This document shows, in pieces, positions 21,937-33,466 of a DNA stretch of 64,000 nt. Made by a program: the position numbers and the translations under genes. The stretch lies in contig SDOX01000019.1 in NCBI GenBank assembly GCA_004565275.1, positions 244,340-308,339 on the forward strand, read 5' to 3'. Source of the stretch: Nannochloropsis salina CCMP1776. Taxonomy: Eukaryota > Sar > Eustigmatophyceae > Eustigmatales > Monodopsidaceae. Under the pieces are notes generated by a model, which did no database searches, had not been told where the DNA came from, and was given only the letters and a program-made list of their open reading frames with translations. How positions within the stretch are numbered: position 1 is the first letter of the stretch; each line of letters begins with the position of its first letter.

Positions 21937-22608
21937 GACTGTGTGCTTGTTCTGGATGTAGGGGATGCTTCGGGTGTGAAATGTGCAGGTGTGCCTATTC
22001 TGAGCGGCCCGGGGCTAGAGCGAGCGGGTCGCTGAGATTTATCAGTTGCAAGATATGCCACCTTTTCTTCTAGTTTATATTGCACACAACCCACGGGAAC
22101 TGTCGCGACGGCTGCATTCTTTGCACCCAAGTGTCTCTCGCCTTCCATATTTTCCAATTTGTCGCGCCGTCATGGTTCACCACGTTGCACAGGTGTTAGT
22201 GTTGGAAAGCAGCCTGGTGAACCCCCCAACGCTTGTCTTCTTGCGAGCGCGACTTCCCCGCTGCTGTCGCGGTGGTTTTATCTTCGCTCGATTCAGCCGC
22301 TTACAAAAATGGCGCTTCAGGTGCGTTACACAAACTTTAATAGCCACACAAGCCACTTTTTTTGCGATACCGTCAAGAAATTGGAATGGAAACTGCTTTG
22401 GACCTGAGAGGGGTTGGGCTGGAGGGGCCATACTGGCTTCAAGATGGAGGTGAAGAAGGACATGCTACTTTAAGCCGCTTTGGAATGCCCCGGTCAATCT
22501 TTGGGCACCTCTTGATATTTTCATGCATATTTGACTGCTCTTGCACCTTTGCTTTGGCCTTGCACGAAAAATGTCAGCCCACTTGCTTCACCCTAACCTG
22601 ATCGCCCA
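21937..22608. promoter_or_regulatory. divergent promoter region, helical-repeat gene and pyruvate carboxylase
   Basis: A 672 bp spacer between two outward-facing starts. No core element was picked with confidence. Short frames here show no family. Confidence 0.45.
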
Positions 22609-25600
22609 ATGCCCGTTGCACCGCAGGCCCGTCTCCTGACTCGAAGCCTTCGAGGTTTGGGCAATGGTCGCCTTCCTTTCACATCGCCACGATGCAACCC
22701 ACGACTCTGGCACCATGCATCCCTCTCGTCGTTCACTCGAGGGGGTCCTCCAAGCCCTCATCCCCTCGGAGTCCTTTCAACCCGTCTCCCCGGGGTGCGA
22801 CATCCACAGCGCTCGCTGTCCTCCCCTGCCCCTACATCCGAAGAACCTCCTTTTAAAAAACTCATGGCGGCCAACCGAGGGGAGATCGCGACCCGCATAA
22901 TGCGAGCCACCACTGAGTTGGGGATCGCCTCGGTCGGAATCTTTTCCAAGGAGGATCGCTTCACCCAGCACCGCTACAAAGCCGACCAGGCCTTTCTGGT
23001 CGGCGCTGACAAATCCCCTGTGGGCGCCTACTTAGACATCGATTCCATAATCCAGACTGCCAAACGCAACGGCGTCGATGCCATCCACCCGGGGTATGGC
23101 CTGCTCTCGGAAAACCCGAATTTCGCCCGAGCTTGCGCCGAGAATGGGATCGTCTTTGTGGGCCCTACCGTCGAGCAACTCATCACATTCGGCGACAAGA
23201 CAAAGGCGCGCGAGCTGGCCATCAAAGCAGGTGTTCCTGTGGTGCCCGGGACGGACGGGCCGGTCTCGACGTACGAGGAGGCTCGCTCCTTCATTGAGGG
23301 GATGGACGTAGGCTACCCGGTCATCATCAAGGCCGCCCACGGGGGCGGAGGGCGGGGCATGCGCGTGGTCCGGTCCGCGGACGAGCTCGAGGAAAATTTC
23401 AAACGCGCCTCCTCCGAAGCCTTGAGCGCTTTCGGAAACGGGGAGGTGTTCATTGAGCACTACGTGGACCAGCCCCGACACATTGAGGTCCAGATCTTGG
23501 GGGACGGGAGAGGGAACGTCGTCCATCTCTACGACCGGGACTGCTCCGTGCAGCGCCGGCACCAGAAGGTGGTGGAGATGGCCCCCGCGGAGGGCCTACC
23601 TGAGGCCACGCGCCAGGCGCTCTTCCAAGACTCGTTGCGGCTGACGGGGGCTGCCAAGTACCTGTGCGCAGGCACGGTCGAGTTTTTGGTCGACAAGCAG
23701 GGGAGGCATTTCTTTATCGAGGTAAACCCGCGGGTGCAGGTGGAGCACACGGTCACGGAGGAGGTGACGGGCATCGATGTCGTCCAGTCTCAAATCCGTT
23801 TGGCCGCGGGGGCCAGCCTGGAGGAGCTAGGTTTGGTTCAGGAGAAGATCAAGACCTACGGGTATGCCATGCAATGCCGGGTCACCACCGAGGACCCGAG
23901 CCGGGACTTCCAGCCTGATTCGGGGCACATTGAGGTCTTTCGAGCGCCCGGGGGGATGGGCATTCGGATTGACGACGGCCCGGGCTTTGTCGGCGCGAAC
24001 ATCACGCCGTACTACGATTCCTTGCTGATCAAGATCACGAGCAAGGCACGCCGGGAGGGCGGAAGGAATGGGGCGGGGGGCCGGAAGGGGAAGTGGCCGT
24101 TTCTTTCCCCTTTCACTCCCCCGTCATTTAGTCTCACCCCTCCCTCTTTCCTTCGCCGGCACACAGGCAGCCAACCGCCACGACGCCATCATGAAGCTTC
24201 AGCGTGCGCTCAAGGAATTTCGGGTGCGCGGTGTCCACACCAACAAGTCATTTGTCCTCAACCTGCTTTCCCATCCAGACTTCATCCACGGCCAAGTCGA
24301 TACCGGCTTCATCGCCCGCAATCCTGCCCTACTGCAACCCGTGTGGTCCTCGAACCGCGGACAAAAGCTTTTGAAGTTCATCGGCAACGTCATCGTCAAT
24401 GGGCCAGAGCCCTCCCTGGGAGCCACGGGTCCGCCTTGCTCCCCCATCGACCCCATAGTTCCCACCCTTTCTCCGCTCCCGCCCCGGAAAGAGAAAAGCC
24501 TTCGGCAGATCTACCTGGAACGGGGACCGAAAGGATTCGCGCAGGCGGTGAGAAAGCACAAAGGTACCCTCATCACCGACACTACATGGCGGGACGCCCA
24601 TCAATCCCTCTTGGCCACCCGCGTGCGCACCCGCGACCTTCTTCGCATTGCCGAGGCGACCGGCATTGCCCTGGCCCCTGCGTATTCCCTGGAAAATTGG
24701 GGCGGTGCGACCTTTGACGTGTCCATGAGATTTTTGCGCGAAGACCCCTGGGACCGACTTGGGGCCATGCGGGAGGCGGTGCCTGACATCCCTTTCCAAA
24801 TGCTGCTCCGGGGCGCGAACGCCGTCGGGTATACCTCCTACCCCGACAATGTGGTTTTTAAGTTCTGCGAGCTGGCTCAGAAGCATGGGATGGACGTGTT
24901 CCGAATCTTCGATTCCCTGAACTATTTGGAGAACATGCGACTGGGCATTGACGCCGTGGGCGCCGCGGGCGGGATCGTGGAAGCGGCGATCTGCTACACG
25001 GGGGACATCACAGACCCGCACCGCAAGCCCTACACCCTCGACTACTACCTGGAATTCGCCCGCCAACTGGTGGGACTCGGGGTCCACGTCTTGGCCGTGA
25101 AAGACATGGCGGGGCTGTTGAAGCCGGAGGCGGCCTCCTTGTTGGTTGGCAGCCTGCGGAAGGAGTTCCCGGACGTTCCCTTGCACTTGCACACGCATGA
25201 TTCGGCCGGGACCGGGGTGGCGTCCATGATAGCCGGCGCCAAGGCGGGCGCGGACGCTGTGGACGCGGCGATGGACGCACTCTCCGGGACCACCAGCCAG
25301 CCGTCCCTCGGCGCCATTGTGGGTGCCCTGCGGCATACCCCCTACGACACAGGCATGGACATGAAAGCGATCAACGCAGTGAACGAGTACTGGGAGGAGT
25401 GTCGGGGGCTGTACGCACCCTTCGAGTCGGGGCAGAAAAGCGGGAGTTCGGACGTGTACGACCACGAGATGCCAGGTGGGCAGCTGACGAATCTGATGTT
25501 CCAGAGCACGCAATTGGGCCTGGCAGGGCAATGGGGGCAAATCAAGAAGGCCTACGCCGCAGCCAATCGCCTGCTGGGGGACATCATTAAGGTGAGGGCA

Positions 25601-26784
25601 CATGCCATGCAAATCCTCGCTTTCCTCCCCCACTCACGCACGCTCTGGTCGACTTTATCAATCACCTTTTCCGTCGATTCAGGTCACTCCTTCGAGCAAG
25701 GTGGTGGGGGATCTGGCCCAATTTATGGTGCAAAACAAGCTCACAGAGGAAGACGTTCGCAAGCGCGCCGAGGAGCTCTCCTTCCCGTCCTCTGTCATTG
25801 AATATTTTCAAGGCTATCTAGGCATTCCCCCCTTTGGTTTCCCCGAGCCGCTTCGAACCCATGTCCTGAAAGGAAGAACCTTGCCCAACGGCAAAGCCTG
25901 TTTCGAGGGCCGTCCTGGGGCGGAGTTGCCGCCGTTTGCATTCGAGGACGAAAAGCAGGGCTTATTGGATCTGTATGGGAAACACATCCGGGACGTGGAT
26001 GTGATGACGCACGCCCAGTACCCGCAGGTGAGGCTGACAAGAAGGTCAAATCTGTACATTACGAGGAGAAGGAGGTACTCACATAGACGCCCTGGTTGTT
26101 TTTTGCAATACTCTTTCCAATGCCGACTCTCTTTCCAGGTGTTTAGTAAATATCAGAGCTTTTTCAAGGAGTACGACGATGTCTCTGTGCTGGACACGCG
26201 CACATTTTTGCAAGGGATGAAGTTGGGTGCCGAGGTGTCTGTGGAGCTCGAGCACGGGAAGACTTTGTTTGTCAAATTAAACAGCGTCGGGCAGGTGGAT
26301 GCGACGGGGCACCGGGACGTGATCTTCGAATTGAATGGCCAGCAGCGTGTGATCAAGACTAAGGACACCAAGGCCGACGTGAACGTGAAGGTGCGGCCGA
26401 AGGCAGACCTGGGAATACCCGGCTCTGTGGGAGCCCCGATGCCCGGTTTGGTGGTCGAGGTGAAGGTGAAAGTCGGGCAAGCCGTAAAGAAAGGGCAGCC
26501 ACTCTTGGTCCTGAGCGCGATGAAGATGGAAACAGGTAGGGAAGGGGGCACCGAGTAAGGAGGGAAAATGGCGAGGAGGAGAGCAGGGAATAAGCGGCCA
26601 AATAGGAGGGGGTTGAAATAGCTCTCTCATGACAGGATCTCAGCTCACCTTCCGCACGTTCGTTCTCGGTTTTCTATCCATGCGTTCAGTGCTCACCTCC
26701 CCCGCGGCTGGGACTGTCAAGACGCTGCTGGTGGGAGCAGGCGACAATATTGCGGGCGGGGACCTGGTCGTGGAGATAGAGTGA
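22609..26784 (+). CDS. PYC: pyruvate carboxylase, mitochondrial, five exons
   Basis: Biotin enzyme making oxaloacetate from pyruvate and bicarbonate with ATP. My exon model is 22609-24045, 24167-25591, 25683-26027, 26139-26535 and 26690-26784, 1232 aa. Order of parts: a basic, Ser-rich presequence of about 75 residues suited to mitochondria; biotin carboxylase (from about 83) with the ATP-grasp loop HGGGGRGM; carboxyltransferase starting at DTTWRDAHQSLLATRVRT (about residue 614); and the biotinyl domain with AMKMET. The biotin lysine is residue 1198, 34 from the C-terminus, as usual. Introns 2-4 are GT-AG (91, 111 and 154 bp). Intron 1 fits only as GC-AG (24046-24166, 121 bp). The last intron splits the codon straight after AMKMET. 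Single polypeptide, as in most eukaryotes. Confidence 0.92.
24046..24166 (+). other. apparent GC-AG intron in pyruvate carboxylase
   Basis: The family alignment needs SK joined to AANRHDA. Only a phase-0 exon end at AAG|GCACGC and the acceptor CACACAG give this. No GT donor in the right phase exists nearby without adding or losing conserved residues. Confidence 0.55.
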
Positions 26785-27339
26785 ATGCGGAGGGGCGAAA
26801 AGCCATTGAGATACATGCTCAGTAAACGGAAAGGAGCAGTCTGGGGCTAGGAGGATACTCTGCGGGAGCGTCGATCTCTGTAAACATAGATGTAGTCAGG
26901 ACTTCCAAGGCCGGAGAGGCATACGTCGTTGATGCTGAAATAGGGAATGAGGACTGAGAGGGGTATCTTTGAATTTTATTAACACATGGGAAGACAAAAA
27001 TAAGGAGAAAGCAGGAGCGGGGGAAGATCTTTTCGTCGACTTTTACGTCTGCGTGCACAATTACCGGATGATGATAGAGTGACGGGGATTTAAGGAAAAA
27101 ACGAGAAATAAGAAGGCATGATGTCATAGATGAAAAACGACCCGAGTCTGAAAAGGTTTCCATATCCGGAAGCTCTTTCTGCCCTCATGCGTCTTCAACG
27201 CTCTATTCCTTTTCACCCGTCTTTCTTCAGAAACAAGGGGCATATGTCTTTAATATACGCACGATATCATCCTTATTCTATGTATGATGTCCTCAGGGTG
27301 CAGTATTTCACACAAAAAGCCTTTTCCCCTGGGGCATAT
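26785..27339. other. convergent intergenic region
   Basis: 3' flanks of pyruvate carboxylase (+) and the phytol kinase (-). No gene was recognised. Confidence 0.4.
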
Positions 27340-28374
27340 CTACAGCAGCCAGGAGGCCAACGCTGACGCTACCATGGGCACAAATATGTTATCGTCCCCC
27401 CACGGCACTAGCTCGACAGCCGCGCATAGTATGCTTATCAAAGCCACTTTGCATGCCACCCCCGCTGTTAATGCCGGAACCAGTCCCCAAAAGTTAAACC
27501 AAGCGATCAGAGCGACCGAGACGACGAAACCAGAGAGGGCAAAGGCGCTGCTGCCGGCATAGCTCTTGGTGCTGGAAAACGACCATTTCTGAGCACCCCA
27601 CCGTCTGCCAACTATATCCGCCATACCATCCCCTGCCGCCATCTGGGCGACAGCAACCAGCCCCACCACGCTCTCCCTCCAAAAAACGACGGTAGCGAGC
27701 AACAGAATGACTACGTAGATCAGGGGCCCACGGAGGACTTCGGCAGGGTTTCCACTTCGGGAAATAGCTGCTACAAGCCCACTTGGCTTTCCCATTGCTG
27801 ATTCTCCTGCTCCTATACCGCTATCATTCTTCACGGGGCTTGGCGCTTTCGCCAATCCTGACGCTATCATAGCAACAATCTGAAGCAAAGGCACTCCAGC
27901 GGCAAAAAGTCGTGCCGTCCCCTCCGCGGAGAAGAAAGGCCAGCACAGCAAAAATAGGGGGCCTGAGCCACAATGTATCAGCTTACGTGAATCTTTGGAG
28001 TCTATCGCTCCGGAAATGGCAAGACTTGTCCACAGCTTAAGCCACACTGCTGAAGCCATCCCGACAAGGGCGGCACCTCCCAAATCCTGGGCAGTTGCGG
28101 GTGGCAATGCAAGTAATGGGGTAAGGAAACGTACATTTGAAGCTTTTCGAATACTGACAATACCACTGGTGTGTGGGATCGTGAAGAGGGCCGGATTAGA
28201 GGGAGCATAGGAGCGACTTGAGGGCGGCGACAGGCGAGATGGGCGAGGCTGCTGCGCAACAAAAGCCGTCTTCCTTATGCCGGGAAAGGAAAACGGCTTT
28301 ATAGTATTGCTTGAAACGGAAGCAAAGAGGAGGAGTGAATGCATGAAAACAAGTACGGTGTAGGTATTCGCCAT
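27340..28374 (-). CDS. phytol kinase (VTE5-like), plastid
   Basis: A 344-residue polytopic membrane kinase of the VTE5/FOLK group, which phosphorylates phytol (or farnesol) for tocopherol and chlorophyll salvage. Key family blocks: RKLIHCGSG (130-138), SRSGNPAEVLRGP (205-217), GDGMADIVGRRWG (238-250), and a C-terminal ELVP followed by DDN (about 311-319). About six hydrophobic segments lie between residues 100 and 344. The N-terminus reads as signal peptide (1-20) followed by a Ser/Arg/Pro-rich transit stretch with Phe near the expected cleavage zone, the bipartite leader of secondary plastids. The single ATG start at 28374 fits this. Phytol versus farnesol preference cannot be decided from the sequence. 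Confidence 0.85.
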   Translation of the reverse strand: MANTYTVLVFMHSLLLFASVSSNTIKPFSFPGIRKTAFVAQQPRPSRLSPPSSRSYAPSNPALFTIPHTSGIVSIRKASNVRFLTPLLALPPATAQDLGGAALVGMASAVWLKLWTSLAISGAIDSKDSRKLIHCGSGPLFLLCWPFFSAEGTARLFAAGVPLLQIVAMIASGLAKAPSPVKNDSGIGAGESAMGKPSGLVAAISRSGNPAEVLRGPLIYVVILLLATVVFWRESVVGLVAVAQMAAGDGMADIVGRRWGAQKWSFSSTKSYAGSSAFALSGFVVSVALIAWFNFWGLVPALTAGVACKVALISILCAAVELVPWGDDNIFVPMVASALASWLL

Positions 28375-28875
28375 CTATACCAGGAGCCTAAGATGAGGCT
28401 GGGAGGTAAGTCGAAGCTCAAATCCAGAACGAGTTGTCTTTGTTCCTCCTGTTGCTTTGAAAATATCCGCGTTCGTGCACTTTGGCAATTGTAATGTTTG
28501 CCTTTCATATGTGTGAAGTGTGTACAGAAAACGTTGAGATAAGATGGAGCCAAGGCATGGTGCAAAAGCCTAAAGAATCGTGTGGAGGGGCGAAGATCGA
28601 TCATTTCAAGCAGACAACGTGGAACGACGTATTTGATCTGTTCTCAGATGCGCGTGATTCTCGTCTACCGCCCCTTTTCACCAGCGTACATTCCTGATCG
28701 CTTTTTGACATACTCGTATGCTTCTCTGCAATGTACAGGTGTATAAGGGAGGGGCACGCGAGAGGGCAACTTGATGCAGGGGGCGCAGAAGCGGGGGCCT
28801 TTAACCTCCTCACCCCCTAGGGGAGCTCTACACCTTCTAGTCCACAAGGCACATTCCTTTCCCTGAAGAACCTCG
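28375..28875. promoter_or_regulatory. divergent promoter region, phytol kinase and YVH1-type phosphatase
   Basis: A 501 bp spacer between outward-facing starts. No specific element was identified. Confidence 0.45.
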
Positions 28876-30525
28876 ATGCAGTCACATAGCAAGGCTGAGG
28901 ACATTTTGAGAGTGGACGTTAACCTCTTGGTATTCAATCCTCCTCTCCAGCCTCCGTCCCCTCGCTTCTATGTCGGGGGTGTCTCGGCAGCTTACGCCTC
29001 TGGTGCACTTCAGTTGTTCGGCTTAACGCACTTGCTCTCCCTTGGGGTCACTCCAGCGGCTCATGTAGCGGCGCATTTTACTGTGGGACGCTCATCTTTA
29101 TGCCTCCCAGACCTACTGGACGTCGAGAATCAAGACCTCCTGTCTGCGGCGCCGTCTCTACTAGCTTTTCTTTCGGCCACGACATCGTCTGACTCGATCC
29201 TGGTGCATTGCCAAGCAGGCCAATCACGATCCATCGCTGCCGTGTTGATGTACTTGATAGTGTGCAAGGGCATGGATCTTGTCGATGCTCACGCCCAGAT
29301 CGCCCGCTGTCGTCCTCAGATCTGCGTCAATGTCGGTTTCCTCCGCCAGCTTCTCTTTTTGGAGGACTTTGTCGCGCGCGATATCTTCCACGAGAGTCTA
29401 CTGCCAAGGCTGGTGACAAGGCCCCTGACACATAATAGTCACGGACATGAAACTGACGAAATTCTCAACCGCACAGGGTGCGCTACTCAGGAGCAATGCA
29501 CGTCTTTGGGGCTCCACTCTTGTCAGCTAGCGTCTGAGCATCGCCTGTACATATTAGGGAAACGCATTCAAACGACGTGCCAGCTATCTTCTCTGGACGC
29601 TGGCAGCCTCCTGGAGGAAGTGGAAGAGATGCATCGGGCACTTGGAGATCAGGTCAGGCTTTACTTTCGGGGTGCGTGCACGGGAAAGCGTCGAGATCCT
29701 ACAAGCGAGGAGAGGGAGGAAGGAATGGTGCGAAGTGCAGAAAGGAGCAAGATAGGAGGACAAGCGGTGGGCTGGGTAGCCCGGTGCCATCGTTGTGGGC
29801 ACGTTTTGTGCACGGAGGAGGAGGAAGTGCGTCACTCTGCTCCCGACGTTAAAGCCTCTAGGGTTTTAGACCGAGTCAGAGCGATTGGGACAGCCGCCCC
29901 GGAAGCTGAGAAATTTCGAGGATACCTAGAAGCATTTGAAAGGCAGCCGCTACTGCATTTGTCCACGGTGCCGTACGCCATATTGAAGCAGCGAAGGAAG
30001 AGGGACGGGCGGACCGATCCAAGGAGAGCAGTGAGCGGAGATGGGATCCCAGATATTCACCAGAAGGATGGAAGACGTCCAAACGCAGAAAGCTCGTCTG
30101 CTTCGAGGGAAGGCTCCATCAGACGCGCTGATGACAGAGAGGTCGGCCAAGGCTGTCGGTATGTGTACGCCTATCCTCGTCGGTGGTCCTTGGCTTCCTT
30201 GCTGGGGGGCGGATTGGCCCCGGGGTCGGCCGTGAAGCCGAAGGAGAGAGGCGTCGAAGGAGGCGGCAACGGAGGGGGCTTTGGGGGTTCCGAAGGGATG
30301 AGGAGTCTCAGATGTCCCGGCCGGCATTGTGGGGTGATCGTGGGTGCCACGCAGGCGAGGGTTGGGGAGGCAGCTGGCAGTGCAGGGGGGGGGGAGGCTT
30401 GCGAGTGTATGGAGGCTCTGCCGATGGTAGTAGTGCGATTTCGAAGGGGTTGTTTGAGGATCGATACGGTAACGGAAGGGATATCGGCTTGGTCCTCGGT
30501 AAGTGGTGTAAACGTTGATGTATAG
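28876..30525 (+). CDS. YVH1/DUSP12-type dual-specificity phosphatase
   Basis: A 549-residue protein. The dual-specificity phosphatase domain spans about 25-170 with the P-loop HCQAGQSRS (111-119, Cys112 and Arg118 catalytic) and a general-acid Asp in LPDLLDVENQD. The C-terminal half has paired-cysteine zinc sites: CHRCG (about 298-302) and CPGRHCG near 477-483, with CEC near 506. The family's role is release of Mrt4 during 60S ribosome maturation, which needs the zinc region more than phosphatase activity. The spacer between the zinc pairs is longer and more disordered than in yeast or animal members. The ATG at 28876 places the phosphatase domain at the usual distance. Confident family call; the exact role is by homology. 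Confidence 0.82.
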   Translation: MQSHSKAEDILRVDVNLLVFNPPLQPPSPRFYVGGVSAAYASGALQLFGLTHLLSLGVTPAAHVAAHFTVGRSSLCLPDLLDVENQDLLSAAPSLLAFLSATTSSDSILVHCQAGQSRSIAAVLMYLIVCKGMDLVDAHAQIARCRPQICVNVGFLRQLLFLEDFVARDIFHESLLPRLVTRPLTHNSHGHETDEILNRTGCATQEQCTSLGLHSCQLASEHRLYILGKRIQTTCQLSSLDAGSLLEEVEEMHRALGDQVRLYFRGACTGKRRDPTSEEREEGMVRSAERSKIGGQAVGWVARCHRCGHVLCTEEEEVRHSAPDVKASRVLDRVRAIGTAAPEAEKFRGYLEAFERQPLLHLSTVPYAILKQRRKRDGRTDPRRAVSGDGIPDIHQKDGRRPNAESSSASREGSIRRADDREVGQGCRYVYAYPRRWSLASLLGGGLAPGSAVKPKERGVEGGGNGGGFGGSEGMRSLRCPGRHCGVIVGATQARVGEAAGSAGGGEACECMEALPMVVVRFRRGCLRIDTVTEGISAWSSVSGVNVDV

Positions 30526-31386
30526 TAATAATGCATCCATCTTCTGACTACGCTAATCTTGAAAAGGGCAAGATAAAATGAGAGTTAAGAGGCGCTGACG
30601 ACTGTTTGCACAGCAAAACCCCTTTCAGTCTCACTCCTCAATTTCTTTGGTATTCACGGTGTGTATTTTCTTCCCGTCTTTCCAGAGCGTAAACCTCACG
30701 CCTCTCGTTTTGCATCTGCCATTAAAGGAGTCTCCGTCGATATTATGCACACAAAATGGACAAGGCGGCTCTCTTCTCCTCCTGTTGCCCCCAAACCACC
30801 TTTTTTGCTCCAGCTTTCCTTCCTTTCTTGATCCTGGCTTGGCTTTTTCTCCCCCTCAAAATTTGCCAAAGCCCCCACTCGCCCTATTCTTACACTTCGC
30901 ATGTCTGCAGTCTAGAGTCACCGAGCAGTACTCGCCGCGCCTATCTTTCTTTCTACCAATTCAACGAAGAATCAGAAATCTTCCTGTCTATTGCCTTCCC
31001 CTTTCTTCTACCACTCGTTTTTGACGCCTTTCCACAGCCTCACTCTTATCGCGGCACTTGTAGTTTCCAAGAATTTCCATCGTGTCTCTCGTCCCTTTCC
31101 TGGATCTTCTCGACAAGTCTTCCGACCATTCTCTTTCATACATGCGCCGATAAACTATCTCGTAACATTTTCACGTTTTCCGTGCTTCCACCCTCTATCA
31201 CACATTTTTTCAATCGCACTCCCACGCCCGGATGCATTTATCTCGCCTTCTGCTTGCTTCCCTCCAAAAAACCACTAAGGTTTCAAAGCTTCCCACTTTA
31301 AACGAGAATATGCTCCGCTTGTTCTACCGCACCGGCCCGTACACGCCACCGCTCACACCTAAACAACACACATCATGAAGGAGGCT
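30526..31386. other. convergent intergenic region, pyrimidine-rich
   Basis: 3' flanks of the YVH1-type gene and the minus-strand membrane-protein gene. The plus strand is strikingly C/T-rich from about 30650 to 31280, which gives long open frames (up to 181 codons) of Phe/Ser/Pro/Leu with no domain. I treat these as a base-composition effect. Confidence 0.45.
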
Positions 31387-32739
31387 TTACACTACCGAAG
31401 CCGAGCTCTCCGGCATCGTTTGCAAGGCAGAGGAGTAAGGGGGGGGGGCACCTTCCTCCCCACCTGCCTCCTCCGCCGTCGGACCCGACCTGCCCGGGTC
31501 CTGTCCAGACCGAGGGGAAGTGGACTCCGGCACTGCCACACCCACGTAGTACACTTCCTGGGCCTCCCCCAGGAATGGACTACCCCCCCCACCCAATCCC
31601 CCGCTATTACACCCGGTGCTATGCAAGGACACGTAGGGCGTCACGGCGACTGGATGGACACCTGCCCCGGCCTCCGTGTCCCACCGGGCCGGCCCCCCTT
31701 CTGGGCCGTAAGGAGCCGAGGAAGCGGGGAAAGAGGACGAGGAGGCACAGCAAGCCATGTATAGGCCCCGGATGATCAAAATCACGGACGCAAGCAGGAG
31801 AGAGAGGACGACGATGCCTACGACGGGGTTGTTCCCTGCTGTTCCGTCGTCACTGGTCGGGTCCAGAGGCAAGCCGCTTCCTCCCCCGCTTCCCCCCCCC
31901 CCTTTCCCCCCGCCCCCCTCGCTCCCGCCCTCCCCTTCACCAGCCGACACAGGGGTGCGGCCCATGTAAAAGACGATGTGCAAGCCGACCGTCACAAGCA
32001 AGGCCACGCAGCAGGCCCGAAAGAAGCGGTGGAGCCCTGGACGGCGCGGGTACTGGGGGAGAGGAGCCCCTCCTGCCTCCTCCTCCACGGCCCGTCGCAG
32101 CTCGGGATTCGCGTCGATCGCGCGCCAGAATCGGAGCATGACCTCCCGGCGCTTCTCGCTTTGGACGAAGCGGATGACGAGCAGGGCACTCAAGGCAATC
32201 CACAGGCCCAACCCTAGGAGGGACAGGGCAAGGGCGCCGTCCGCGGTTTCGTCCCCCGCGTTGTCGGAGGCCTCTCTCCCCTCTTTGCCTCTGGACGCAT
32301 GAGTAGGGAGTTTAAAGGGTGCCTGGCCTGTATCATTGCGTGGCGCTGAGTATATCTCCAGCGCTTGCCCCGGCCTCGGGTCCCTGGCAGGGGTCTGCAT
32401 GTCAGAGAAGGGCTGAGGCCACGGCATCCACGTCTTCTGGGGCAGGCGGAATGGAGGAACTGGCACCGTCTTTGCTGCTCTCGCGGATTCAGTGCTGGCC
32501 ACTGTGGGCAGCAAAAATGACATTTTGGCTGGAGCGGCTAGAAAGGGCAAGGCGGCAGCGGCAGCTTCAGCCCCAACCGAGGCTGCGGTCCTCGATGTCC
32601 ACCATGGGCGAGTCCCTCCCAGCCGCCGCACACTCGTTGCATCTCCATGTGCACATATACCCTTATCCAACAGGAGGAGAGCGCACGACCAAGACAGCGC
32701 CCGGAGCCGATACAGGCGACGGTTCTTCAGGTCAGGCAT
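31387..32739 (-). CDS. three-pass membrane protein with C-terminal PPxY motif, unknown function
   Basis: 450 residues from the first ATG in frame (32739). The N-terminus (1-31) looks like a signal peptide or anchor: Lys/Arg-rich, then ALSWSCALLLL. Membrane helices are at about 169-192, 230-250 and 296-318. The loop between helices 2 and 3 is a Gly/Ser/Glu low-complexity stretch. The tail is Gly/Pro/Ser-rich and ends with a PPPY sequence (432-435), a motif that WW-domain proteins such as NEDD4-type ubiquitin ligases bind. I recognise no family. A trafficking or ubiquitin-adaptor role could be guessed from the PPxY and short membrane core but is unproven. The frame runs upstream of the ATG without another ATG. 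Confidence 0.6.
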   Translation of the reverse strand: MPDLKNRRLYRLRALSWSCALLLLDKGICAHGDATSVRRLGGTRPWWTSRTAASVGAEAAAAALPFLAAPAKMSFLLPTVASTESARAAKTVPVPPFRLPQKTWMPWPQPFSDMQTPARDPRPGQALEIYSAPRNDTGQAPFKLPTHASRGKEGREASDNAGDETADGALALSLLGLGLWIALSALLVIRFVQSEKRREVMLRFWRAIDANPELRRAVEEEAGGAPLPQYPRRPGLHRFFRACCVALLVTVGLHIVFYMGRTPVSAGEGEGGSEGGGGKGGGGSGGGSGLPLDPTSDDGTAGNNPVVGIVVLSLLLASVILIIRGLYMACCASSSSFPASSAPYGPEGGPARWDTEAGAGVHPVAVTPYVSLHSTGCNSGGLGGGGSPFLGEAQEVYYVGVAVPESTSPRSGQDPGRSGPTAEEAGGEEGAPPPYSSALQTMPESSASVV

Positions 32740-33466
32740 TCCGGGCCCCACTTCCTGGAGGCCCTTGACTGGGGCGTGCGCGCGTAGGCAGCGCAATTTG
32801 CGTGATTGATTTGATCAGCCCACCCTGCGGAAAGTGAGGAGCATGGAAAGAACGTTTCACGTGTTAGTGCATCATGAGGCAAACGAGGAGAACGAGGGGC
32901 TGGCGTTGTGTGAGTGGCAGCATCTTTGAACAGAGGGCGAGCGCCAGTCGGAAGCCGCTTTAGAGGCTTGAGCCTCACGACGAGCGAGAGGGCACAGACA
33001 CGACGTCGCACGCGGAAATCGCAATCCTCAAAGCCCTGTACGCGTCGAGCAGGGTATAGCATGCATAATGTGCCTGCGCCATGCGTGCCCGCGGCTTCTC
33101 TCCGTGGGCTTAACTGGAAAGTGCAAGTGGGTCTGAAGTCGCTCAGCGACTGCCTCCTCGCTAGGCTTAACTTGCATTGCATTGCTTTCCATCGGGTTTC
33201 TCATCCCCACCGACCAGATTGATAACCACAAGCACCACATCGGCTGCTTACATTCTGCCTTGCTGAGACTTGATCGTCGAGTCAGGAGCACGCCGCTGTT
33301 CCTGTTACTTTAACTTTTTCAAAGTCGTAATTAATCGTCTCACGTTTTCCTTCACCTACCTGTCACCACAAGCAAGCTATGTTAGAGCGACGTCGTCCTT
33401 TTTGACATTTTCATAGCCGTGTTAGCGACGAGGATACTATAGTTCCTTCAACATCGGATTATCACG
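32740..33466. promoter_or_regulatory. divergent promoter region, membrane protein and HtrA-like gene
   Basis: A 727 bp spacer between outward-facing starts. No specific element was identified, and the short frames present have no domain. Confidence 0.4.

Noticed and set aside
30756-31301. 181-codon open frame on the plus strand
   Set aside because: Composition is Phe/Ser/Pro/Leu from a C/T-rich tract; no domain and overlapping frames in the same stretch.
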